The position numbers and the translations under genes were made by a program. Under the pieces are notes generated by a model that saw only the letters and a program-made list of their open reading frames with translations, had not been told where the DNA came from and did no database searches. DNA of 32,865 nucleotides, taken from a virus. Below, piece after piece: positions 23,650-30,104 of this stretch. Where the stretch lies: the IMG/VR virus record IMGVR_UViG_3300047388_000010, positions 1-32,865 of that record, one strand, 5' to 3'. How positions within the stretch are numbered: the stretch's first letter is position 1; each line of letters starts with the position of its first letter.

Positions 23650-24225
23650 ATGGGTTTCGCAGATTTAACTAAGCGCAAGGCGGGTAGAGTTATTGGAATT
23701 GATTGTTCCACTTTCTCACTCGCCTACGCTATTTTTGATGACAACAAGCCGGTAGCGTGTGGAGAAGTCCAATTCAATGGTAGCGATATCTATGAAAGAC
23801 TCAATGACGCAAGGCGCAAGACACAGGCTCTTGTGGACAACGGAATCCTTGTGGGTGACCACATCGGCATGGAGGCTGCTATCGTGGCGAAATCAGGTGC
23901 TCAGGTAGCCATTAAACTAGCCTATGTATACGGCGCGGTATTGGGTGTCTTGATGCAGAATAAGATGAATGTAGAAACAGTAGCGCCTATCACATGGCAG
24001 ACATACATTGGTAATGGTAACTTGAAGACAGAAGAGAAGAATCAAATGCGTATAGATTTCCCAGACCACAAAGATTCGTGGTATCAGAATGAGGGTAGGA
24101 AGAGACGCAAGCAACGCACCCTAGATTTTGCCAAGACCTTCTTCACGATTGCTAGCGACTCAGACAACGTAGGTGACGCTGTGGGTATTGCGTACTACAC
24201 GAGTGAAGCACTTACCCGCCGATGA
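23650..24225 (+). CDS. RuvC-like Holliday-junction resolvase (RNase H fold)
   Basis: 191 residues, probably leaderless. The first strand GRVIGIDCSTFSLAYAIFD gives catalytic Asp18, GMEAA gives Glu75 and the final ASDSDNVGDAVGIAYY gives Asp172/Asp176: the four-acid pattern of RuvC-type nucleases. A lysine/arginine-rich insert (GRKRRKQRT, 149-157) may contact DNA. It would cut branched replication or recombination intermediates so that the terminase can package linear DNA. It overlaps the following HTH gene (ATGA), so the two are expressed together. Slightly longer than bacterial RuvC (about 173). Confidence 0.8.
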   Translation: MGFADLTKRKAGRVIGIDCSTFSLAYAIFDDNKPVACGEVQFNGSDIYERLNDARRKTQALVDNGILVGDHIGMEAAIVAKSGAQVAIKLAYVYGAVLGVLMQNKMNVETVAPITWQTYIGNGNLKTEEKNQMRIDFPDHKDSWYQNEGRKRRKQRTLDFAKTFFTIASDSDNVGDAVGIAYYTSEALTRR

Positions 24226-24368
24226 GCCAGAAATTATATGAGAGCGAACGCTGGATGCGCTTAAAGTATCTAAGGCAGCGTCTCAGCGTAGAAGAGATTG
24301 CAGAAATCTGCAACGTAAAGCCCATGACAATCTACAGGGCCATTACTAAATTTAAGTTGAAAAGATGA
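24222..24368 (+). CDS. 48-residue helix-turn-helix miniprotein
   Basis: ATGA overlaps at both ends (with the RuvC-like stop and the next ATG) support it as a real gene. Residues 20-45 (RLSVEEIAEICNVKPMTIYR, then AITKFKLK) form a clean HTH: helix VEEIAEI, turn CNVKP, recognition helix MTIYRAI. The N-terminal 20 residues are basic and charged. Such a small HTH could be a transcription regulator, a recombination directionality factor or a small terminase-like DNA binder. It stands directly before the sugar cassette and could control it. Confidence 0.65.
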   Translation: MSQKLYESERWMRLKYLRQRLSVEEIAEICNVKPMTIYRAITKFKLKR

Positions 24369-25078
24369 AGTACAACATAATCAGTTTGAACGATGACCGC
24401 AAAGCATACTTTGATGTGCTGCGACAGATTCTCGGTGATGGTGAAATAGATATCCCAGCCGTGAATGCCGCAGAGGTCAACCTCCACGAAGAATTAGAAA
24501 ACAGAGGCATCGAACACCACGGTCACATCTGGGGTAATCCCAAGGCTGGTGAGTTGGGAGTCTGGCTATCAAACTATGATTGCTGGTTCACGGCAGCCGG
24601 TATGGACGAGCCTCTCATTGTCTTTGAGGATGATGCAATCGTTGACACATTCTTTTGGGAAAAGTTATATGACGTATACAAGGAACTACCAGACGATTGG
24701 GACTTTGTAGCCTTGTGGGTACCAGAGAACCAACACCTAGATTTCAGATATGAAACTGTCTATGAAAATGGCATACCGCGCATCAATAGGACCAGAGGCG
24801 ATTGGGAAACGTCTCAATACGACATTGGTGGCAGGTATGCCGCACTTGTGTATCAGGGGTACGGTATGGTATCATTGATGTACTCACCGAAGGGTGCGCA
24901 GAAACTTATTCAGTTGACCAAGGAGTACGGTATAACCGGGCCGGTAGACTGTTGGATTTACGAACAAGCCCACATGGGTAATCTAAACGGGTATGCACCA
25001 CGTCCAGAACAAGCAAGCATTGTTTATTATGACTGGAAAGCAGAATCCCACGTACAACTTACAGAAAGAATTAAATGA
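24365..25078 (+). CDS. Glycosyltransferase family 25-like
   Basis: 237 residues. The GT25 pattern is clear: an N-terminal strand YNIISLNDDRKAYFDVLRQI, then GELGVWLSNYDCW (62-74) and PLIVFEDDAI (83-92) with the acidic EDD motif for metal and nucleotide sugar, and GYGMVSLMYSPKGAQKLI as the acceptor-side helix. Family members transfer galactose or glucose in LPS and collagen; in a phage the acceptor may be a virion protein, cell surface glycan or DNA. It is the first gene of the sugar cassette and overlaps its neighbours by four bases on both sides. Confidence 0.75.
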   Translation: MKYNIISLNDDRKAYFDVLRQILGDGEIDIPAVNAAEVNLHEELENRGIEHHGHIWGNPKAGELGVWLSNYDCWFTAAGMDEPLIVFEDDAIVDTFFWEKLYDVYKELPDDWDFVALWVPENQHLDFRYETVYENGIPRINRTRGDWETSQYDIGGRYAALVYQGYGMVSLMYSPKGAQKLIQLTKEYGITGPVDCWIYEQAHMGNLNGYAPRPEQASIVYYDWKAESHVQLTERIK

Positions 25079-25311
25079 CCGGCAGACTAGTTTACGAAGT
25101 TAGACTTCGTAAGTCTAAGCGCAAGAACCAGCCTTGGCGCTGGGACGTGAGTTATCTATTAACTACGGACCCAGAATTCCCCGGTGTGGAAACCGGTAGA
25201 AGTCATATAGGCAGTAACTTTGGCTACACTAGATTTAAGTGGCAAGCCAAGAAGAAGATTGCTGATAAACTGATTAGCAATCCTTACCAGAAAGTATTTA
25301 CAGAACAATGA
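25075..25311 (+). CDS. Hypothetical basic protein in the sugar cassette
   Basis: 78 residues, ATGA overlap at both ends. It is basic and aromatic (YEVRLRKSKRKNQPWRWDVS) with a short strand/turn centre (TTDPEFPGVETGRSHIGSNF) and a C-terminal helix (WQAKKKIADKLI). It may be a small DNA-binding or accessory protein. No family recognised; its placement between a GT25 gene and an epimerase suggests coexpression only. Confidence 0.55.
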   Translation: MTGRLVYEVRLRKSKRKNQPWRWDVSYLLTTDPEFPGVETGRSHIGSNFGYTRFKWQAKKKIADKLISNPYQKVFTEQ

Positions 25312-26207
25312 AGGTATTAGTAACAGGAGCACAAGGCTTTATCGGCCAGTACGTCGTAGAAGAACTTGCTAGGCGAGGATACACGCCTGTAGAATTTGAC
25401 AGATACGACAAGGGTGCTCGTACACCGGGAGCAGAGTTCTTCCTAGGTGATATCACAGATGACGTTGCGGTAACCGAGGCGGTAGCCCACGTAGACGGAT
25501 TTATCCATCTTGCCGGTGTTCTAGGTACTCAGGAAACAATCAAGAACCCCAACCCAGCAGCGTTCGTAAACATTCAGGGTGGTCTTAACGTGTTCAAGGC
25601 TGCCGCTCAGTACAACGTACCGGGCGTAAACATCGCGGTAGGCAATCACTGGATGAACAACACTTACTCCATTACGAAGTCAACCATGGAGCGCTTCGTT
25701 GCCATGTTCAACACCGAGTCTGGTACAAAGATTAACATTGTTCGTCCGACCAACTGCTTTGGTCCACGACAGGTTTCATTCCCGCCGTACGGTCCAAGCA
25801 AGGTAAAGAAGATTACGCCAGCGTTCATCAACGCTGCTATCCGTAATCTTCCAATCGGTATCTATGGCGACGGTAATCAGGTTTCTGACATGATTTACGT
25901 TGAAGATGTAGCCAAGACGCTAGTCACGGCAATGGAGCACGCCGCTGACGGCAAGGTCTATGATAAGGCTTTTGAGGTTGGCTACGGCGAACCAATTACT
26001 GTTAACGAGGTCGCCCAGACTGTTATCAAGGTCGCTGGTTCTACCAGCACACTAGAGCACTCTCCTATGCGTCCGGGTGAAGAGGTCGGCGGTATTGTTT
26101 TGGCTGACCCATCAACACTCGCTCCACTAGGCATTTTCAAGAAGGATTTTGTTACTCTTGAAGACGGTCTTGCTCGCGCAATCGAATACTACAGGAAGTC
26201 CTTGTGA
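25308..26207 (+). CDS. NAD-dependent nucleotide-sugar epimerase/dehydratase
   Basis: 299 residues. The extended short-chain dehydrogenase signature is complete: TGAQGFIG (6-13) as NAD-binding GxxGxxG, FLGDITD (45-51), GFIHLAGVLGTQ (64-75), NTYSITK (118-124) with Tyr120-x3-Lys124, IVRPTNCFGPRQ and a DMIYVEDVAKTL motif near 205-216 typical of nucleotide-sugar epimerases. It would change the sugar of a nucleotide sugar that the neighbouring glycosyltransferases use. Length matches the family (about 300-330). Oddity: a Ser-Ser-x-x-VYG motif before the Tyr is replaced by IAVGNHWMNN. Confidence 0.85.
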   Translation: MKVLVTGAQGFIGQYVVEELARRGYTPVEFDRYDKGARTPGAEFFLGDITDDVAVTEAVAHVDGFIHLAGVLGTQETIKNPNPAAFVNIQGGLNVFKAAAQYNVPGVNIAVGNHWMNNTYSITKSTMERFVAMFNTESGTKINIVRPTNCFGPRQVSFPPYGPSKVKKITPAFINAAIRNLPIGIYGDGNQVSDMIYVEDVAKTLVTAMEHAADGKVYDKAFEVGYGEPITVNEVAQTVIKVAGSTSTLEHSPMRPGEEVGGIVLADPSTLAPLGIFKKDFVTLEDGLARAIEYYRKSL

Positions 26208-27046
26208 TAAACGGCCACAAGGTTGTAGTATTCACACCTTGGGGTCGTGAACTTACTGCATCTATACTCTTTGAGTATTTGAAGAGGGACCACGCCGCAG
26301 CCGTCGTAGACGAGTGGCATCTGTGGTTGAACACGGACGACGACCAAGTAAGAGATGTAGAGTATGGTCTTAATCTAGAAGAGGACAATGACTGGATTAA
26401 GACTTTCAGTCGTCCAGCAGGGCCGGTACTTCATCCCAAGCAGATGAACACTGGTAGGTTTTACGTGTACACGCAAGAACCTGAAACAATTTACGTCCGC
26501 ATGGATGATGATATCGTCTATATAGAAAAGAATGCTATCGCTAGGCTAGCAGAACATCGTCTAGATAATAAGTATCCTTTCATTGTGTTTCCAATCATTT
26601 GGAACAATGCGGTGTGTTCTCACTACCTACAGCAGATGGAGGCAATGCCTTCGTGGTGGGGCAAGGTCGGTAACCATTGCATGGACCCGGTAGGATGGGC
26701 AGACGCAGACTTTGCAGTCAATATTCATCATCATCTACTAAACATGATTGCTATGGATAGAGTAGAAGACCTATTCCTACACCACAGCATTCAACTGCCG
26801 CTAGCGCAGCAGTTCAGTGTCTCATCATTTGCACAAATTGGAAGCGAGTACAAAGCGGTTGACGGTATTCTTGGCGGTGAAGAGGAAGGTTGGCACACTA
26901 TTACTATGCCTTGGGAAACCAAGAGAGCAAACATGATTGTGCCTAACTCATTCATAAGCCACTTCTCATTCTATCACCAGCGTAATCATCTTCTTAAGAA
27001 TACTGACATCTTAGACCAGTACCGCGACATTTCCCAGAGCCTTTAA
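26204..27046 (+). CDS. Glycosyltransferase with DDD motif
   Basis: 280 residues from a GTG in a GTGA overlap with the epimerase. It is GT-A-like: N-terminal VVVFTPWGRELTASILFEYL, then TIYVRMDDDIVYIEKN with Asp101-103 as the metal/nucleotide-sugar motif, a core aromatic PFIVFPIIWNNAVC, and a histidine-rich acceptor-side region (NIHHHLLNM; VEDLFLHHSIQL). The C-terminal third has PNSFISHFSFYHQRNH. The sugar and acceptor are not identified. Its stop overlaps the next ATG by one base. Confidence 0.65.
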   Translation: MINGHKVVVFTPWGRELTASILFEYLKRDHAAAVVDEWHLWLNTDDDQVRDVEYGLNLEEDNDWIKTFSRPAGPVLHPKQMNTGRFYVYTQEPETIYVRMDDDIVYIEKNAIARLAEHRLDNKYPFIVFPIIWNNAVCSHYLQQMEAMPSWWGKVGNHCMDPVGWADADFAVNIHHHLLNMIAMDRVEDLFLHHSIQLPLAQQFSVSSFAQIGSEYKAVDGILGGEEEGWHTITMPWETKRANMIVPNSFISHFSFYHQRNHLLKNTDILDQYRDISQSL

Positions 27047-27756
27047 TGTTCACACCGAGGACTAATATGACTAGTTACATGCACCGAATCTGGATGGGCG
27101 GTGAGATGCCTGAGCGCTTCCAGCAGTACGGAGCGCTTTGGCAAGAACTCAATCCCAATTATAGGTTGAAGGACTGGGGCGAAGAAGAAATCATGGACTC
27201 TCCGTGGATTAACGTTAAGGTTCTTCAAGACCTCTACAGCAAGTCTTTACAACCGGGCGCAGATATGGTAGCCTATTACACACATGTTGCTGATGTAGTA
27301 GATTACGAATTGGTCTATTCGATGGGTGGCTGGTATTTCAACACAGACTTGAAACCACTAAAGCCGCTGAACACGCTAGCCTTCAATCGTGAACGCGCTG
27401 CATTTGCAATGGAGGATGACGTGCATGCCGTGAATATGGCAATGTACGCTCCAAGAGAAAATCCTGTGTTTGCAAAAATCATCGAGTTACTACCGGTAAG
27501 ATACTTTGGAATGCCCGGAGCCTTCATGAACGCCACGACAGGCGTACAACTAATCATGCAGGCTCTATCACAGCAACCTTGGGAAGTTCATCTATTTCCT
27601 AGAAATGTTTGGAACCCAATCCATTGGAGTGAATTCAATTATGGAACAGTCCCAGATGTTGACCGAGAGTATCCCGTGGAAACCGTGGCAGTACACGAGT
27701 GGTTGCACAGGACAAACCAACGAGGACAGAGAGTTCTAGAAAATGAAAACATTTAA
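27046..27756 (+). CDS. GT32-like (OCH1-type) glycosyltransferase
   Basis: 236 residues. The GT32 opening is present: YMHRIWMGGEMPERF, then WQELNPNYRLKDWGEEE. The core region VADVVDYELVYSMGGWYFNT, then DLKPLKPL follows the family pattern for the sugar-binding DXD motif (normally GGIYLDTD). Oddity: the first Asp of the DXD is Asn99 here (N-T-D), which may alter metal binding. The end (PWEVHLFPRNVWNPIHWS) is also typical. It may start at 27067, but 27046 is coupled to the previous stop. Likely acts in the same sugar pathway as its neighbours. Confidence 0.7.
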   Translation: MFTPRTNMTSYMHRIWMGGEMPERFQQYGALWQELNPNYRLKDWGEEEIMDSPWINVKVLQDLYSKSLQPGADMVAYYTHVADVVDYELVYSMGGWYFNTDLKPLKPLNTLAFNRERAAFAMEDDVHAVNMAMYAPRENPVFAKIIELLPVRYFGMPGAFMNATTGVQLIMQALSQQPWEVHLFPRNVWNPIHWSEFNYGTVPDVDREYPVETVAVHEWLHRTNQRGQRVLENENI

Positions 27757-27925
27757 TGTAGAGTACGAATTGCCAAACAAAAGAGCAATCGTCAAAGGTG
27801 CGTATTCTGAGTTGTGTATTGACGACAAGATAATCTTGGTCGATAGTGCAGACACAGAATACAACGCCGTGGTTGAAACCAGAATTGGTGGCGGCGCGGT
27901 AGTGAGAGTTACGGGCTTTAGGTGA
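27743..27925 (+). CDS. Small beta-rich protein
   Basis: 60 residues, overlapping the previous gene by 14 bases. It is nearly all beta (FNVEYELPNKRAIVKGAYSE, DDKIILVDSADTEYNAVVET, RIGGGAVVRVTGF), like a small barrel. The GTGA junction with the next gene ties it to the operon. No family recognised. Confidence 0.55.
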   Translation: MKTFNVEYELPNKRAIVKGAYSELCIDDKIILVDSADTEYNAVVETRIGGGAVVRVTGFR

Positions 27926-28173
27926 CGGATACCATCGCATATCAGGATATTGAATCCTTGCTAGCGTGGGACCCAAGCATAAGGTACGAGTACGACAATC
28001 GCGGTAATATCAGCGTGTTCGATTCACAGTATGGCATCTTCCTTGAAGTAGGTATAGGTGACACCATCCAAAGAATAGAAGACGGATTTGCTGTGATTCG
28101 ACAAGGTAGGACAAGTGGTTTGATTACTACCGCCACTATCATGCCCAAGATTACCGGACACATCAGAGGATAG
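27922..28173 (+). CDS. Hypothetical small protein
   Basis: 83 residues from a GTG in a GTGA overlap. It has a helix (IAYQDIESLLAWDPSI) and then a beta section (YEYDNRGNISVFDSQYGIFL, then EVGIGDTIQRIEDGFAVIRQ) similar in style to the previous gene, perhaps related. It ends one base before the dNMP kinase ATG. No function is apparent. Confidence 0.5.
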   Translation: MTDTIAYQDIESLLAWDPSIRYEYDNRGNISVFDSQYGIFLEVGIGDTIQRIEDGFAVIRQGRTSGLITTATIMPKITGHIRG

Positions 28174-28174
28174 T

Positions 28175-28771
28175 ATGCAGATTGTAGCATTGAGCGGGTA
28201 CGCTCGCGCAGGCAAGGACGAAGCCGCGAGCGTGCTCGTCTCAGATTTTGGTTTCAAGCAAGTGGCATTTGCTGATAAGTTGCGTGAAATGCTTTACCAG
28301 TTGAATCCTGTAGTTGGCATCGGGTCAATCTATTGTCAAGGTGACTTTGATAAGACCCACACTTGGAACAATATCTATGTTCAAGATATTATTAATAAGT
28401 ATGGTTGGGGAGGGTACAAAGAAACCCATTTTGGACCTGAGGTTCGCCGACTCCTACAGCGTTTAGGTACCGAAGCCGGTAGACTAACCCTTTGGGATTC
28501 AATCTGGATTGACGCAGCCTTGACAGGTCTTGGCGACGATGCTAAGGTAGTGGTTTCGGATGCACGATTCTTCAATGAGTTCGATGCCGTCCGTGACCGT
28601 GGTGGAGAGATTTGGCGTATTGACCGCCAAGGCGTCGGCCCAGCCAATGACCACCCGAGCGAGACAGAGGCAATAGCCTATCAGCACTTCGGTGCCTATT
28701 TCAAAAATGATGGTACTCTAGAAGAGTATAAACAACAAATTAGGGATTATGCCAATGCGCGTGGGATTTGA
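28175..28771 (+). CDS. Deoxynucleoside monophosphate kinase
   Basis: 198 residues. The P-loop is GYARAGKD at 8-15, followed by the kinase helix; LREMLYQLNP, YKETHFGPEVRRLLQRLGTE and VVVSDARFFNEFDAV are the family's substrate-binding and Asp motifs, as in T4 gp1-type dNMP kinases. It phosphorylates dNMPs, including modified or rare ones, to feed replication. ATG one base after the previous stop has no strong ribosome site, so translation is coupled. It overlaps the deoxyribonucleotidase gene by 23 bases, suggesting a pair that adjusts dNMP levels. Confidence 0.8.
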   Translation: MQIVALSGYARAGKDEAASVLVSDFGFKQVAFADKLREMLYQLNPVVGIGSIYCQGDFDKTHTWNNIYVQDIINKYGWGGYKETHFGPEVRRLLQRLGTEAGRLTLWDSIWIDAALTGLGDDAKVVVSDARFFNEFDAVRDRGGEIWRIDRQGVGPANDHPSETEAIAYQHFGAYFKNDGTLEEYKQQIRDYANARGI

Positions 28772-29345
28772 CTTAGACGGAGTGGGTTACGTATTCGGTG
28801 CGTCGGTAAGGAATTATCTTACCTCCATCGGTATCAACGTGGCCGAGGCTACCGACGACTTTTGTACCCACTGGGACTTTTATGAATTTTGGGGTATGAC
28901 TCGTGAAGAGTTTGCCAAGTATTGTGATGCTGGTGTAGATGCAGGATTCGTCTTCGCACCGGGAGATGGTTTAACACGACCGGGATTCTTTGACGCTATC
29001 AAGACTGTCAAGATGATGGGACACGACGTTATCATTGCAACGCACAGATTTCAAGGCAGTCCCGGTAAGGCTCAGGAGAATACCTATAGGTGGCTAGAGC
29101 CGGTATTGATGTATGTGGATGAAGTTCACTTCACAACAGATGGTGATAAGACTGGCTTCAATACAGATATGTTCGTTGAGGATTCCAAGCCAAACTATGA
29201 CCTTTTAGTCGCAAGCGGTCAAGATTCATACCTCATCAACAGACCTTGGAATGCTCCATACAATGACGACCGTCAGCGTATTGGAGATATCTATGACTAT
29301 GTGAGGGCGGTCGAACAACGCGCAAAGCGCGTTTCTGTGGTATAA
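28749..29345 (+). CDS. HAD-superfamily 5'(3')-deoxyribonucleotidase
   Basis: 198 residues; ATG 28749 and ATG 28755 are both possible, with no ribosome site deciding. Motif I is DLDGV (Asp8 and Asp10), motif II lies in DVIIATHRF (Thr in the ATH), and motif III/IV in KPNYDLL with an acidic VEDSKPN. A cap region carries TDDFCTHWDFYEFWG. It would dephosphorylate deoxynucleotides, balancing the upstream dNMP kinase. The last codons run into an AACGCGC-AAA-GCGCGTT hairpin and a promoter, and its TAA lies inside the -10 of the next gene. Confidence 0.75.
   Translation: MPMRVGFDLDGVGYVFGASVRNYLTSIGINVAEATDDFCTHWDFYEFWGMTREEFAKYCDAGVDAGFVFAPGDGLTRPGFFDAIKTVKMMGHDVIIATHRFQGSPGKAQENTYRWLEPVLMYVDEVHFTTDGDKTGFNTDMFVEDSKPNYDLLVASGQDSYLINRPWNAPYNDDRQRIGDIYDYVRAVEQRAKRVSVV
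29317..29333. repeat. 7-bp perfect inverted repeat upstream of a -10
   Basis: AACGCGC-AAA-GCGCGTT, in the last codons of the nucleotidase gene. It occupies the -35 region of the promoter whose -10 is TATAAT at 29341-29346. It could be an operator or act as an RNA hairpin. Confidence 0.5.
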
Positions 29346-29346
29346 T
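29341..29346 (+). promoter_or_regulatory. Extended -10 promoter for a leaderless gene
   Basis: TGG-TATAAT; its TAA is also the stop codon of the upstream gene. The ATG of the next gene starts at 29353, seven bases later. A perfect palindrome sits where a -35 would be. Confidence 0.65.
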
Positions 29347-29352
29347 TAATTC

Positions 29353-29520
29353 ATGCCCATTTATACATATAGGTGCGATAAGTGTGAAATTCAGGTAACA
29401 AAGATAATTTCCATGGACGCAAGAGACGAACAGGTTTGCGACGGTTGTAAAGAAAAGTTCAAGCGAATGATTGACCGTCCGGGACTTGTCTGGGCTCCAA
29501 CGGCAGGCGGTATGAGATAA
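29353..29520 (+). CDS. FmdB-like zinc-ribbon protein, leaderless
   Basis: 55 residues. The opening MPIYTYRCDKC is diagnostic of the FmdB-type small zinc ribbon; the ligands are CDKC (8-11) and CDGC (29-32). A C-terminal RPGLVWAPTAGGMR is flexible. The ATG is seven bases from the -10, so the mRNA is probably leaderless; the TAA shares its A with the ATG of the next gene. FmdB-type proteins are putative regulators; here it directly precedes the terminase genes. Confidence 0.75.
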   Translation: MPIYTYRCDKCEIQVTKIISMDARDEQVCDGCKEKFKRMIDRPGLVWAPTAGGMR

Positions 29521-30104
29521 TGAGTCTCATGCCTACCGAGAACGAAGGCGACCGCTTTGCAGAGATGCAAAAAGTCATAGAACTTTATGTTCAAAACATT
29601 AACCCTACGAAAATTGCTAACAGCGTTGGCATTCGTAGGGTTGATGTGCTTTCTCATATAGAGGCTTGGAGAGCCACGGCGGTAGGCTCTGACATAATGA
29701 AGGAACGTGTCGAGGAACTTATTGCCTCCATGGACCAGCATTATTCCTTGCTCATCCAGAAGGCATATGAAATCATTGACGAGGTTGACGACGAGGCTGC
29801 CCTAGAGGGCACCGGTAGAAAGTCAACCATGACCAGAGCGCAGATGCTGTCCCAGAAGTTGGGTGCCCTAAAAGCAATCGCTGACTTTGAGTCAAAAAGA
29901 ATCGACGTTCTACAGAAGAGTGGTCTTCTAGAGGCAGCAGACCTCGGAGATGAACTTGCAGCAATTGAAGAGAAGATGGAAAAGGTCTTCGATATCCTTG
30001 ACGAGTTCTTGTGCGGTAACTGTAGGCCAGTTATCCTAGGTCGTCTAAAGCCACTAATCAGCGGCGAACCAGCCGAGAATGTAGTTGTTGTGGTAAGTGG
30101 CTAA
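29520..30104 (+). CDS. Small terminase subunit (putative)
   Basis: 194 residues from an ATG sharing a base with the previous TAA; the next ATG is four codons on. The N-terminus has an HTH-like segment (NPTKIANSVGIRRVDVLSHI at 28-47), as needed for recognising packaging sites; the middle is a long amphipathic helix (EELIASMDQHYSLLIQKAYE, then IIDEVDDEAALE) for oligomerisation, and the last 60 residues are charged. It overlaps the large terminase gene by eight bases. The DNA-recognition role is inferred from HTH plus position; the sequence itself is not diagnostic. Confidence 0.6.
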   Translation: MSLMPTENEGDRFAEMQKVIELYVQNINPTKIANSVGIRRVDVLSHIEAWRATAVGSDIMKERVEELIASMDQHYSLLIQKAYEIIDEVDDEAALEGTGRKSTMTRAQMLSQKLGALKAIADFESKRIDVLQKSGLLEAADLGDELAAIEEKMEKVFDILDEFLCGNCRPVILGRLKPLISGEPAENVVVVVSG

